From NCBI GenBank assembly GCA_937922105.1, contig CAKZVN010000047.1:1-16417 (forward strand): 16,417 bases of DNA, given 5' to 3'. The notes below the pieces were generated by a model. That model saw only the letters and a program-made list of their open reading frames with translations. It was not told the origin of the DNA and searched no databases. A program made the position numbers and the translations under genes. The stretch comes from an uncultured Litorilinea sp. (lineage in GTDB: Bacteria > Chloroflexota > Anaerolineae > Caldilineales > Caldilineaceae). The stretch's first letter is position 1; each line of letters begins with the position of its first letter. Below, one piece after another: positions 7,477-16,079 of this stretch.

Positions 7477-8610
7477 ATGCGTGTGCTACATATCTACAAA
7501 GATTACGCCCCAGTGGTCGGGGGCATCGAAAACATGATCCGCCTCTTAGCCGAGGGGTTGCAAGCCCAGGGCATCGAGAGCCAGGTGCTGGTCACCAACA
7601 CCGGCCCGCGCACCGAGCAGACCACGCTCAACGGCGTGCAGGTGGTCAAGGCTGGACGGTTGCTCAATGTCTCCTCCGCGCCTGTGAGCCTGGATTTTTA
7701 TCGCCACCTGCGCCGCATGGAACAGGGGGCCGACATCGCACACGCGCACCTGCCCTATCCCCCTGGTGAGTTGGGTCACCTACTGCTGGGGTGCAGCCGG
7801 CGCTTCGTCCTCACCTATCACTCGGACATCGTGCGTCAAAAGGTGTTGGGCACGCTCTATCGTCCTTTCCTGCGCGCTGTCTTGCGCCGGGCCGACCTGA
7901 TTGCGGTGGCGTCGCAGGCCTATATCCAATCGTCGCCCTTTCTGCGTCCCCACGCCGACAAGTGTCGCGTGATCCCCTTCGGCGTAGACGTGGCGAGCTT
8001 TGCGCGCACGCCCGCCGTGGAAGCCGCGGCCCAGGCGTTACGCAGTCGCTATGGGCCGCGCCCGCTCATTCTGTTCGTGGGTAAGCTACGCCACTACAAA
8101 GGCGTGGATGTCCTCCTGGACGCGCTGCCGCAGACCGACGCGCACCTGCTCATCATCGGCAGCGGCATGATGGAAGCGGCCTGGCGCGCCCGGGCACAGG
8201 CCAACGGACTGCACGAGCGGGTGACGTTCCTGGGCGAGGTAGACGACGCACAAAAGGTCGCGGCCTATCACGCCGCCGACCTCTTCGTCCTGCCCTCGAC
8301 CAACCGGGCCGAGGCCTTCGGCATTGTCCTCATCGAGGCGCTGGCGTGCGGTCTGCCGTTGATCAGCACCGAACTGGGCACAGGGACCTCCTTTGTCAAC
8401 CAACACGGCGATACCGGCTTTGTCGTTCCCCCCGGCGACCCCGCCGCGCTGGCAGGCGCAATCAACGCACTGCTCACCGACGAGGCGCTGCGCCGGCGCA
8501 TGGCTGCGGCTGCCCTGGCGCGCGCCCGCGCCGTCTTCAGCAAGGACGCGCTCCTCGCCAACACTGTTGCGTTTTACCAAGAAGCGCTGGCAGGCTCTGC
8601 CCATGCTTGA
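7477..8610 (+). CDS. GT4 family glycosyltransferase
   Basis: A 377-residue GT-B family 4 enzyme. Key segments are MRVLHIYKDYAPVVGGIE (1-18), with the GGIE glycine loop; IAHAHLPYP in the acceptor half; VIPFGVD (about 165-171); LFVGKLRHYKGVDVLLDA (199-216), where the donor domain starts; and NRAEAFGIVLIEALACGLP (276-294), which holds the E-x7-E pair (E279, E287). TELGTGTSFVN soon after is a signature of the GT4 subgroup common in mannan and O-antigen synthesis. The ATG at 7477 is chosen because the fold begins immediately; a TTG at 7450 in frame would add nine unconserved residues and run through the promoter-like element TGCGATAAT. No Shine-Dalgarno site is present. The enzyme is predicted to be cytoplasmic or membrane-associated, extending the lipid-linked glycan. 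Confidence 0.92.
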   Translation: MRVLHIYKDYAPVVGGIENMIRLLAEGLQAQGIESQVLVTNTGPRTEQTTLNGVQVVKAGRLLNVSSAPVSLDFYRHLRRMEQGADIAHAHLPYPPGELGHLLLGCSRRFVLTYHSDIVRQKVLGTLYRPFLRAVLRRADLIAVASQAYIQSSPFLRPHADKCRVIPFGVDVASFARTPAVEAAAQALRSRYGPRPLILFVGKLRHYKGVDVLLDALPQTDAHLLIIGSGMMEAAWRARAQANGLHERVTFLGEVDDAQKVAAYHAADLFVLPSTNRAEAFGIVLIEALACGLPLISTELGTGTSFVNQHGDTGFVVPPGDPAALAGAINALLTDEALRRRMAAAALARARAVFSKDALLANTVAFYQEALAGSAHA

Positions 8611-8649
8611 ATCACCCGCCTCCCACCCTTGCCACGAAAGATTCCCGGC

Positions 8650-9678
8650 ATGACCCTACGTTGCGGCTTGATCGGGTGTGGTCGCGTTGCCCCGCGCCAC
8701 GCCCAGTCCTACCGGCAATTGAGCGAGACCGAGTTGGTTGCGGTGGCAGACATCAAGCCCAGCCGCGCCGAGCATTTCGCGCAGGAATACGGCGCGACGG
8801 CCTATACCGACCACCACGCCCTTTTGGCGCGCGACGACATTGACCTGGTGAGTATCTGCGTGCCCAGCGGGCTGCACGCCCAGATTGCGTTGGACGCCAT
8901 GCAGGCGGGCAAGCATGTCCTGGTGGAAAAGCCCATTGCCATCACCCTGGAAGACGCCGACCGCATGATCGCCATGAGCGAAGCCACCGGGCGCACACTG
9001 GGCGTGGTGCTGCAAAATCGCTACAACCCGCCCATGCAACGGCTGCGCACAGCCATTGACCAGGGCAAGCTGGGCCGGCTCTACTTGGGCAATGCTTGCG
9101 TGCGCTGGTATCGCCCCCAGTCTTATTACGAAGACGGCTGGCACGGCACTTGGGCTATGGACGGCGGCGCGCTCATGAACCAGAGCATCCACCACATTGA
9201 TGCGCTGCAGTGGTTGATGGGGCCGGTGCAATCGGTCTTTGCCTATAGCGCCACCCTGGCGCACCGGATGGAAGCCGAGGATGTGGGCGTTGCAGTGGTG
9301 CGCTTCACCAGCGGCGCGTTGGCAACCATCGAAGGCTCCACCTTGACTTGGCCCCAAAATTTGGAGGGTTCGGTGGCGATCTTCGGCGAGCGCGGCTCAG
9401 TCAAGATCGGCGGCACCGCGCTCAATCGCATCGTGCTGTGGAAGGTCGAAGGCGAACTGGAACAGGAAGCCGAGTTGCTCACCAGCCAGCTTGTGGACCC
9501 GCCCTCCGTCTATGGCTATAGCCACCGCGAGGTGATCCGCGACTTTGCCGAAGCGGTGCGCCTGGGACGCCCGCCGGGCACGCCCGGTCATGCGGCGCGG
9601 CGCTCACTGGAATTGGTCTTGGCGATCTACGAGTCGGCGCGCAGCGGGCGCGAGGTCACCCTGTCCGCCTTTGCTTGA
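8650..9678 (+). CDS. Gfo/Idh/MocA family sugar oxidoreductase, WlbA/WbpB-like
   Basis: A 342-residue NAD(P)-dependent oxidoreductase. The N-terminal Rossmann domain starts CGLIGCGRVA with the GxGxxA loop (residues 9-14) and ends with the family's EKP motif (93-95; Lys94 is the usual catalytic lysine). The C-terminal alpha/beta domain contains HGTWAMDGGALMNQSIHHID (about 165-184), with the conserved active-site His and Asp near 181-184. The segment RPQSYYEDGWHGTWAMDGG strongly recalls WlbA/WbpB, the UDP-GlcNAc-uronate 3-dehydrogenases that open the route to diacetylamino-uronic acids. The partner aminotransferase and acetyltransferase (WlbC/WlbB) are not in the window, so that exact reaction is not established. 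The ATG at 8650 is chosen over an in-frame TTG at 8629 because conserved sequence starts there. It follows the GT4 gene by 39 bases and probably supplies a modified sugar nucleotide for the neighbours. Confidence 0.88.
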   Translation: MTLRCGLIGCGRVAPRHAQSYRQLSETELVAVADIKPSRAEHFAQEYGATAYTDHHALLARDDIDLVSICVPSGLHAQIALDAMQAGKHVLVEKPIAITLEDADRMIAMSEATGRTLGVVLQNRYNPPMQRLRTAIDQGKLGRLYLGNACVRWYRPQSYYEDGWHGTWAMDGGALMNQSIHHIDALQWLMGPVQSVFAYSATLAHRMEAEDVGVAVVRFTSGALATIEGSTLTWPQNLEGSVAIFGERGSVKIGGTALNRIVLWKVEGELEQEAELLTSQLVDPPSVYGYSHREVIRDFAEAVRLGRPPGTPGHAARRSLELVLAIYESARSGREVTLSAFA

Positions 9679-9729
9679 CCCCCCACGCAGCCCGGAATGC
9701 CGCATCCACGCAGGCGCGCCCTGACTCGT

Positions 9730-9758
9730 TTGACCCGCCGCGCGGCCTGCGGTACGAT
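9730..9758 (+). promoter_or_regulatory. Sigma70-type promoter upstream of the ligase-TPR gene
   Basis: TTGACC (9730-9735) and TACGAT (9753-9758) are separated by exactly 17 bases. They match TTGACA at 5 of 6 and TATAAT at 4 of 6 positions. Transcription would begin near 9765, giving a leader of about 120 bases before the ATG at 9887. The spacer holds a perfect 10-bp palindrome, GCCGCGCGGC (9737-9746), which could be an operator or simply GC-rich chance. This is the best promoter in the window and lies in its largest intergenic gap, so the genes from the ligase onward probably form their own transcription unit. Confidence 0.5.
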
Positions 9759-9768
9759 ACCCAATTGA

Positions 9769-9873
9769 ATGCCGCTGGGGATCAGGCCGCGGCCCGGTCT
9801 GCACGTTACGGCAACCATTCTGCTTGGCGGCTGTTTGCCGGTCGGATGCAACCGCACAGCAGTGAGTGATTGA
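9769..9873 (+). CDS. Possible 34-codon leader ORF before the ligase-TPR gene
   Basis: An ATG 11 bases after the end of the -10 hexamer (9758) opens a 34-residue frame ending in TGA at 9871-9873, only 13 bases before the ATG at 9887. The peptide starts MPLGIRPRPG and has a short hydrophobic middle followed by two cysteines (TATILLGGCLPVGC). The start has no Shine-Dalgarno site, so it would need leaderless or near-leaderless initiation. It may be a regulatory leader peptide, or a chance frame in a 208-base gap. I recognise no homologue. Confidence 0.18.
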   Translation: MPLGIRPRPGLHVTATILLGGCLPVGCNRTAVSD

Positions 9874-9886
9874 CAGACGGAACTTT

Positions 9887-12800
9887 ATGCTCTCCAGAAC
9901 AAAGCTCGATGCCTGGTTGAACGGCGTAATCGAAGCCGGCTGGTTGGCCGCGCTGGTGTTGGCGCCGCTCTTCTTTAATGTCTTTTCCAGCCGCGTCTTC
10001 GAGCCGGACAAGATCAGCCTGATCCGCTCGGTGGCGTTGGTCATGCTGCTCGCCTGGCTGATCAAGCTCGCCAACGGCGGGCCGGCCTGGCTCCCTGCCG
10101 CGTCCGGCGCAAACGGCGACGAGGCCGCGCCTGTGCCGTGGTGGCGTCGCGGTCTGGGTCTGCCGCTGTTGTTGCCCATTCTCCTGATCGTGGCAGCCTA
10201 TCTCATCAGCACTGGTTTCAGTGTGGCGCGCTTCGTCAGCTGGTGGGGTTCCTACCAGCGTCTCCAGGGGACCTACACCTTTCTCAGCTACGTCATCATT
10301 GCGCTGCTCACCATCGCCCACTTGCGTCGGCCCGAACAATTGCGTCGGCTGCAATATGCCATCATCATCACCAGCTTGCCCATCTCGATCTACGGTGTCT
10401 TGCAACATCGCGAACTGGACCCCCTGCCCTGGGGCGGCGATGTGACGACGCGCATTGCGGCGAACGCAGGCAACGCCATCTTCCTTGCCGCCTATTTGAT
10501 CATGGCGTTCTTCTTTACGTTGGAACGTGTCTTCAGCAGCTTTGCCTATCTCCTGGGACACAAACCCGAAGAGGAAGGCAACCGCCACGACATCGCGACC
10601 TCGGTTGCGGGCGGGGCCTATCTCTTTATCTTGGTGGTGCAATTGCTGGCGATCTTCTGGACGCAAAGTCGCGGGCCGTGGCTGGGGCTGTTTTTCGGTA
10701 TCTATATCTTCGTGTTGTTGCTCTTTACCGCGCTGCGCCCCAAACGCTACCGGCTGTGGACTTCCGGCTGGATCGGGCTGGGTGTTGCCGGTGCGCTGTT
10801 GCTGGTCGCCATGAACACCACGCCCTACTTCAAGTGGATGGAAGACCTGCCCTATGTCGGGCGCTTGACCACCTTGCTGGAAGCCGACGACGGCACCGGG
10901 CGCGTGCGTGTGTTGATTTGGCAAGGCGCGGCGCGTATGGCGGCTCCCCACGCCCCCCTCGTCTTCCCCGACGGTCGCGCCGACCCCTTCAACCCGCTAC
11001 GTCCGTTGGTCGGCTATGGGCCGGAAACCATGTGGATCGCCTACAATCCCTTTTACCCGCCGGAACTGGCGCAGCTGGAAGCGCGCAACGCCAGCCCGGA
11101 CCGCTCCCACAATGAAACGTGGGATGCCTTGGTCATCACCGGCAGCCTGGGCTTCGCCGCCTATCTCACCCTCTTTGTGGCGATTTTCTACTGGGCCTTG
11201 CGCTGGCTGGGTCTCTTGGTCAACCGTCGCGACTCATTGCTCTTTGGGAGCCTATTGGCCCTTGCCGCCGGCGGCATGGTCTGGCTCTTCACCGCCTTTA
11301 CCAACTCCTGGGATTATTTCGGCGTCGCCTTACCCACTGGTCTCATCCTGGGGCTAGGCGCGTATGTGACCCTCTCGGCTTTTCTTCACCCTGAATTGGG
11401 CTGGACGCGCGCCGACTTGCCGCGCCAACTTTTGATCATCAGCATCCTCGCTTCCATCACCGCGCACTTCGTGGAGATCCACTTCGGCATTGCCATCGCC
11501 GCCACGCGCACCTATTTCTGGGTCCAGACTGCGCTGCTGGTGGTGGTCGGGATGCGCTGGGCCGCGCCGGAAGCCTTTGCCCTGAGCCGGGAGGAACCGG
11601 CTGCGCCCCAAGTGGCAGAGAGCGTAAGCCGTGAGAGCAGCCGTGCGCGCAAGCGTGGCGGTCGTGTCGTTCGCCCGGCTGCGCCGCGCGCCGTAGACAG
11701 CGCCGGGCTGCCCGCCAGCGTCATGGTTGATCTGTTGATCTTTTTCACGCTGGTCTTTCTCTATACGACCAACAGCGCAGCCAAGACCAACCCCTTCGAC
11801 ATCCTCTTCTCCGCCATCTTCCAGCGTATTCGCTTCGGCGAGCCGGTCTTCAGCCCCTATGTCTTCTTCCTGCTGCTCTTCACGTGGGCAGTGGCAGCCA
11901 TCATCGGGCTGGCGTCGGAGTCGCTGCACCAGCGCCGCGCGCCGGGCCTGCGCTGGTGGCTGCGCCGGCTGGGACTCCACGCGCTCATTGTCTGGGGCGG
12001 GTGGCTGACCTATGGACTGATCCAGTCGGCGCGCCTGATTCCCGGCATCGCCGGCACCGATCTCAACAGTCAGTTGGGCGTTGTGGAGGGGCACTTTGCC
12101 GTCTTCACCTGGCTGGTGGTGATTTGGCTGGCGGTGAGCGGCGTCGTCTTTGCCTGGCCCGCGCTGCGTGAGCGCAAAGTCCCCGCGCTGGGGCGCCCAG
12201 CCCTGACGTTGGCTGTGGGCGCTGTCTTGAGTGTTGCCATCTTCGCCGTCATCAGCACGGTCAACATCGGCCTGGTGCGCGCCGACATTATTTATAAACA
12301 GGGCCAACAATTCGACGCGCAAGGCAATTGGGTCAGCAGTGTGGAACTATACCGCCGCGCGCTCAACGCGCGGCGCACCGAAGACCACTACATGCTCTTC
12401 TTGGGCCGCGCCTTGCTGGAACAGGCCAAGCGCGCACCGGAAAGCGGCACCTTCCCCCTGCCGGCAGACGCCACCCTCGCCGACGTGTTGGAGTTGACGC
12501 CCGAAGCGGTCAGCTTAATGGGACAGCGCGATCTATTGCGCGCGGCGGAGCTGGTGCTGAGCGAGGCGCAAAAGGTCAACCCGCTCAACACCGACCACAC
12601 CGCCAACTTGGCCCGCCTCTACCGCACTTGGTATGACCTGAGCAACGACGAACAAGAACGGCAAACCATGCTGGACAAATCCATCGCCCAGTATGAGATG
12701 GCGGTAACGCTTAGCCCCAATGCCGCGCATCTTTGGAACGAGAAGGGCAACGCTCACGTTGCGCGCGGGGAGTATGACCAGGCCGAAGCCGCCTACCTGC

Positions 12801-13504
12801 ACAGCCTCAGCTTGGACAATCGCTTCGACCAGACCTATCTGCTGCTCTCGGACCATTACGAGCGCCTCGGTCAACCGGAGCGCAGTGTGGAAATTTTGGA
12901 GCAAGGGGTCAAAGAGTTGCCCGGACGCCCGCAACTGCTCACCTATCTGGGCGTCGCCTATGCGCGCGCCGGCAATCTGCAAGCAGCCATTGATACCACC
13001 AAGCTCGTCTTGGACATCCAGCCCAACAACGTGGGCGCGATGCGCAACTGGGCGGTGCTCCACCGCGATCAAGGCGATATTGACGGCGCCCTGGAATGGA
13101 CCGAACGCGCCATTGCCGCCACGCCCGCGGGCAACGTCGGCGAGATCATCCAGCTACGCCAGTTGGCTGCCCAACTCTACCAGACCCAGGGACGCACCGA
13201 CCAGATCATCGTCCAATACGAAGCCATCCGTGCCCTTACACCGGACGACAGCGGTGTGCTCAATACGCTCTTCAATCTCTACCGCAGCGTGGGCAACCAG
13301 AACGCCGCGCTGGAGACACTGGCGGCGCTGACGGCGCTCGAACCGGACAACTACCGGTATCCCTTGCTCACCGCCCAGGTCTTGCGCGAGTTGGGGCGCG
13401 CAGCCGACGCGCTGCCCTATGCCATCCAAGCACTGGCGCTCGCCCCGGTGGACCAACAGCCCTCCATCCGCGGGCTGATCGAAACGTTGGAAGCCGGCGG
13501 CTAG
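9887..13504 (+). CDS. O-antigen ligase/polymerase-like membrane protein fused to TPRs
   Basis: A 1205-residue protein with three parts. Residues ~20-560 form a membrane block of about a dozen hydrophobic segments. It carries the ligase/polymerase features: [12 protein letters not shown] (257-268), with the conserved Arg, then a large external loop (~311-413) ending in [18 protein letters not shown] (405-422), the Wzy_C/WaaL-type motif with the functional His. A basic linker (~577-603, RARKRGGR) follows, then a second block of about five hydrophobic segments (~611-795). From ~800 to the C-terminus run about eight TPR units, for example [20 protein letters not shown]. The family joins lipid-linked glycan to an acceptor or polymerises repeat units outside the membrane. 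The TPRs would face the exterior and could bind a partner or acceptor. The start at 9887 (ATG) is preferred; GTG 9866 adds seven residues. Typical WaaL/Wzy proteins are ~400-600 residues, so this is about twice as long. Ligase versus polymerase versus protein glycosyltransferase cannot be settled here. Confidence 0.88.
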   Translation: MLSRTKLDAWLNGVIEAGWLAALVLAPLFFNVFSSRVFEPDKISLIRSVALVMLLAWLIKLANGGPAWLPAASGANGDEAAPVPWWRRGLGLPLLLPILLIVAAYLISTGFSVARFVSWWGSYQRLQGTYTFLSYVIIALLTIAHLRRPEQLRRLQYAIIITSLPISIYGVLQHRELDPLPWGGDVTTRIAANAGNAIFLAAYLIMAFFFTLERVFSSFAYLLGHKPEEEGNRHDIATSVAGGAYLFILVVQLLAIFWTQSRGPWLGLFFGIYIFVLLLFTALRPKRYRLWTSGWIGLGVAGALLLVAMNTTPYFKWMEDLPYVGRLTTLLEADDGTGRVRVLIWQGAARMAAPHAPLVFPDGRADPFNPLRPLVGYGPETMWIAYNPFYPPELAQLEARNASPDRSHNETWDALVITGSLGFAAYLTLFVAIFYWALRWLGLLVNRRDSLLFGSLLALAAGGMVWLFTAFTNSWDYFGVALPTGLILGLGAYVTLSAFLHPELGWTRADLPRQLLIISILASITAHFVEIHFGIAIAATRTYFWVQTALLVVVGMRWAAPEAFALSREEPAAPQVAESVSRESSRARKRGGRVVRPAAPRAVDSAGLPASVMVDLLIFFTLVFLYTTNSAAKTNPFDILFSAIFQRIRFGEPVFSPYVFFLLLFTWAVAAIIGLASESLHQRRAPGLRWWLRRLGLHALIVWGGWLTYGLIQSARLIPGIAGTDLNSQLGVVEGHFAVFTWLVVIWLAVSGVVFAWPALRERKVPALGRPALTLAVGAVLSVAIFAVISTVNIGLVRADIIYKQGQQFDAQGNWVSSVELYRRALNARRTEDHYMLFLGRALLEQAKRAPESGTFPLPADATLADVLELTPEAVSLMGQRDLLRAAELVLSEAQKVNPLNTDHTANLARLYRTWYDLSNDEQERQTMLDKSIAQYEMAVTLSPNAAHLWNEKGNAHVARGEYDQAEAAYLHSLSLDNRFDQTYLLLSDHYERLGQPERSVEILEQGVKELPGRPQLLTYLGVAYARAGNLQAAIDTTKLVLDIQPNNVGAMRNWAVLHRDQGDIDGALEWTERAIAATPAGNVGEIIQLRQLAAQLYQTQGRTDQIIVQYEAIRALTPDDSGVLNTLFNLYRSVGNQNAALETLAALTALEPDNYRYPLLTAQVLRELGRAADALPYAIQALALAPVDQQPSIRGLIETLEAGG

Positions 13505-13505
13505 A

Positions 13506-13521
13506 CCATGCACGCGCATGG
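13506..13521 (+). other. Small hairpin between ligase and WecA-like genes
   Basis: CCATGC and GCATGG form a perfect 6-bp stem around the loop ACGC, starting one base after the ligase stop codon. No T-run follows, so it is not a standard terminator. It could slow or cap the transcript, or shield the internal ATG at 13508. The stem is short and could be chance. Confidence 0.25.
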
Positions 13522-13569
13522 GGCCGGCACAACCTGTTGCAACGGATTGAGAGAGGACTGGAGGCACGG

Positions 13570-14610
13570 ATGACACCCTATTTGCTGATCGCGTTCACCG
13601 CGCTGTTGCTCGCCATCGGCAGCACACCGGTCATGCGTCGCCTTGCCCTGCGCTACTCCGTGGTGGACAATCCCCACGCGCGCAAGATTCATGTCATGCC
13701 TGTGCCGCTCTTGGGCGGCGCAGCCATCTACATTTCCTTTGTGCTTGTCTTGGTCTTTTTTGGCGACCGCGCCTACATTCGCGAGTTTGTGGGTATCTTC
13801 ACCGGAGCCAGCTTCATGAGCCTCATGGGCATCATTGACGACCGCTGGGGCTTGGGGAGCTATATCAAATTGGGCGGGCAGTTGATAGCGGCGTCGGTGC
13901 TCATCTACAGCGGCGTGCAAGTCCAACTTTTCGGCGGCTGGCTCGACATTGCGGTCACCATGGTCTGGGTGGTAGGCATTACCAACGCCATGAACTTGAT
14001 GGACAACATGGACGGCCTCTCCGGCGGCATTGCCATGATTGCGGCGGTCTTCTTCACCCTTTTGGCAGCCATGAGCCGCCAATACTTGGTGGGCGCGCTC
14101 GCCGCCGCGCTGGCGGGCGCGTGCGCGGGCTTTCTGATCTACAATTGGAACCCCGCGCATATCTTCATGGGCGACACCGGCAGCCTCTTTCTGGGCTTCC
14201 TGCTGGCGGCGGTCGCCATCAAGTTGCGCTTCCCTAGCAACATCCCCACCGTTACCTGGATGATCCCGGTCTTGGTCATGGCGTTGCCCATCTTCGACAC
14301 GACGTTGGTCTTTACCTCGCGCTTGCGCCGCGGCAAAAACCCGCTGACCACGCCGGGCAAAGATCACCTGAGTCACCGCCTGGCGCGCATGACCGGCAGC
14401 CGCCGCGAGGCAGTGCTCATCTGTTACTTGTTGGCAGGCGCCATCGGCCTGCTGTCGGTCTTTATCACCCAAGCTACGTTGCCGGAAGCAATCTTTGTCG
14501 CCGCCGTCGTGACGGTGGTCGCGCTCTTCGGACTCTGGTGGTTGGAATTTCGGAACGGCGGTGTCCGCGAGCCGGAGCCGCCCCCCGAACAGGCAAGGAG
14601 CCTTTCATAA
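13570..14610 (+). CDS. WecA/TagO-type polyprenyl-phosphate glycosyl-1-phosphate transferase
   Basis: A 346-residue polytopic membrane protein of the MraY/WecA superfamily (GT4-unrelated 'glycosyltransferase 4' Pfam family). Its roughly ten hydrophobic segments carry the family motifs: GIIDDRWG (87-94, Mg-binding aspartates), [12 protein letters not shown] (142-153), [11 protein letters not shown] (199-209) and [10 protein letters not shown] (262-271), the equivalent of the WecA HIHH loop. It should transfer a sugar-1-phosphate, typically GlcNAc-1-P, from a UDP-sugar to undecaprenyl phosphate, the priming step of glycan synthesis. The DNMDGL and DHLSHR motifs fit WecA/TagO rather than MraY, which acts on UDP-MurNAc-pentapeptide. 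A strong Shine-Dalgarno site, GGAGG at 13560-13564, five bases before the ATG, fixes the start; the frame is open further upstream but only as overlap with the ligase gene. The hydrophilic tail ([13 protein letters not shown]) ends with the stop that touches the next gene's ATG. Confidence 0.93.
   Translation: MTPYLLIAFTALLLAIGSTPVMRRLALRYSVVDNPHARKIHVMPVPLLGGAAIYISFVLVLVFFGDRAYIREFVGIFTGASFMSLMGIIDDRWGLGSYIKLGGQLIAASVLIYSGVQVQLFGGWLDIAVTMVWVVGITNAMNLMDNMDGLSGGIAMIAAVFFTLLAAMSRQYLVGALAAALAGACAGFLIYNWNPAHIFMGDTGSLFLGFLLAAVAIKLRFPSNIPTVTWMIPVLVMALPIFDTTLVFTSRLRRGKNPLTTPGKDHLSHRLARMTGSRREAVLICYLLAGAIGLLSVFITQATLPEAIFVAAVVTVVALFGLWWLEFRNGGVREPEPPPEQARSLS
14595..14600 (+). promoter_or_regulatory. 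Shine-Dalgarno site for the cyclophilin lipoprotein gene
   Basis: AAGGAG lies ten bases before the ATG at 14611, inside the last codons of the WecA-like gene. It supports the upstream start at 14611 rather than the internal ATG at 14692, and a coupled translation of the two genes. Confidence 0.5.
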
Positions 14611-16062
14611 ATGTCTCTGTATGGTGGGTATCGTGGTGGGACCGGGCCGTCCGTGCGCTCGGCAGTCAGGGGGCGTCACGCCCGGCCCCTGATGATCATT
14701 TTGGCGGTTTGGCTCTCATTGCTCTTGGCGGCTTGCGGCGGTAGTGATGAGCCGGTGGGCACGCCGCGCGTTCCCACGGCGACTGTCCCTCCGCCTGCGG
14801 CGGCGACCCCCACGCCCACCCCGGCGCCGGTCACCATCACCGGTGCACCGACCGGTGAACCGACCGTTCCGCCGCCCGTCTTGACCGAGCGCGGGCCTGC
14901 CGCCGCACTCCCCCCCATGCAGCGCAACGGGATGTATTCCGCCCCTCCGGAATACGAGTTGGAGCCGGGCAAGTACTACTACGCCACGCTCAAGACCAAT
15001 CGCGGCGACATCCGCATCCAACTCTTCGCCGACCGTGCGCCCAAGACAGTCAACAATTTTGTCTTTCTGGCGCGCCAAGGCTATTACGACGATACGGTCT
15101 TTCATCGCGTGTTGGACGGCTTCATGGCTCAAGCCGGCGACCCCACCGGCACCGGGGCAGGCGGTCCCGGCTATTCTTTCGAGGATGAGTTCTATCCCGG
15201 TCTGGTCTTCGATCGCCCCGGTCTCTTGGCGATGGCAAATCGCGGCCCCGCTACCAACGGTTCCCAGTTCTTCATCACCTTCAGCGTCACCGACTGGCTG
15301 AACTATAACCACACCATCTTCGGCGAAGTCATCGAGGGCGCGGACACCCTGAGCCGCTTGACGCGGCGTGACCCCGCGGCCCAGCCTGACTATCCTGGTG
15401 ACACGCTCTATACCGTGATCATCGAGGAGTCGGACGTGAGCATTCTGCCCACGCCCACCCCCGCGCCGCCGACGCCGACCCCGCTGCCCACGCCCACGCC
15501 CTACGCGCCCAGCAGCCTGGACAGCCGCGACCGCCCGCTGGCGTCTATGCCCGCGCGCGAACGCGTCAACCGCTTCAACACCGCGCCCGACTTGGTCATT
15601 GATCCCTCGCTCTCCTATCGCGCCATCATCCGTACCAGCAAGGGCGTCCTCGGCGCGCGGCTCTATGCTGCCGAGGCGCCGCTGGCAGTCAACAACTTTG
15701 TCGTCTTAGCCAACTTGGGCTTCTATGACCAGACGCCCATCAGCCTGGTGCGCCCCGGCGATTCCATCATCTTGGGCGCGCCGGACAACAACCCGCTCAA
15801 CGACGCAGGCTATTCCTTCGCGGCTGAGTTGGGCGCGCTCACCGGCACCACCGTGGGCGCGATCACCTACATCCCGGTAGACCAGTTGCCCGACGGCACG
15901 CTGCTCAGCAGCAGCAGCCAGCTTCTCATCGCCCTGGTGGACCCACCTGAACAAGTCGAACAGCAACTGGCTTTCTTCGCCCAGATTGACGAGGGACTGG
16001 AAGTACTGGACGAACTCACCACCGCGGATAGTATTCTCGCTGTGGAGATTGTGACGGAGTGA
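14611..16062 (+). CDS. Secreted lipoprotein with two cyclophilin-type PPIase domains, the second degenerate
   Basis: A 483-residue protein. A basic N-region is followed by a hydrophobic core and lipobox LLAAC with Cys42, so it is likely a lipoprotein on the outer face of the membrane. A Pro/Thr/Ala-rich linker (~50-90) leads to cyclophilin domain 1 (~122-275), which keeps the full active-site set by motif: FHRV (Arg166), FMAQAGD (Phe171, Met172, Gln174), SQFFIT (Phe221), DWL (Trp229, Leu230) and NHTIFG (His234). A (Pro-Thr)n linker (~279-299) joins a second, related domain (~335-483). That domain keeps the scaffold ([18 protein letters not shown]) but has lost these residues. Domain 1 should catalyse cis-trans isomerisation of X-Pro bonds in exported proteins. 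The ATG at 14611 directly follows the upstream TAA with AAGGAG ten bases before it; ATG 14692 would also leave a working lipoprotein signal ([15 protein letters not shown]) and is a fair alternative. Confidence 0.92.
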   Translation: MSLYGGYRGGTGPSVRSAVRGRHARPLMIILAVWLSLLLAACGGSDEPVGTPRVPTATVPPPAAATPTPTPAPVTITGAPTGEPTVPPPVLTERGPAAALPPMQRNGMYSAPPEYELEPGKYYYATLKTNRGDIRIQLFADRAPKTVNNFVFLARQGYYDDTVFHRVLDGFMAQAGDPTGTGAGGPGYSFEDEFYPGLVFDRPGLLAMANRGPATNGSQFFITFSVTDWLNYNHTIFGEVIEGADTLSRLTRRDPAAQPDYPGDTLYTVIIEESDVSILPTPTPAPPTPTPLPTPTPYAPSSLDSRDRPLASMPARERVNRFNTAPDLVIDPSLSYRAIIRTSKGVLGARLYAAEAPLAVNNFVVLANLGFYDQTPISLVRPGDSIILGAPDNNPLNDAGYSFAAELGALTGTTVGAITYIPVDQLPDGTLLSSSSQLLIALVDPPEQVEQQLAFFAQIDEGLEVLDELTTADSILAVEIVTE

Positions 16063-16079
16063 AACAATTCCGGCTGATC

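Noticed and set aside
9870..9875. TTGACA perfect -35 match just before the ligase start
   Set aside because: No acceptable -10 lies 16-18 bases downstream, and such a transcript would begin within the coding sequence.
9806..10951. Long minus-strand open frame opposite the ligase gene
   Set aside because: Its product is Gln/Asp/Arg/Gly-rich with no recognisable fold, as expected of the antisense of GC-rich codons; the + strand frame has clear ligase motifs and membrane segments.
11354..12322. Minus-strand open frame opposite the second membrane block of the ligase
   Set aside because: No motif or start signal; composition typical of antisense shadow frames. The same holds for the minus-strand frame at 13501-14472.
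13096..13569. Upstream extension of the WecA-like frame
   Set aside because: It lies inside the TPR-coding part of the ligase gene; the strong GGAGG site and the family N-terminus place the start at 13570.
15439..15510. Tandem (CCCACGCC-like) DNA repeats
   Set aside because: These are explained by the coding of the Pro-Thr linker between the two cyclophilin domains, not by a separate repeat element.
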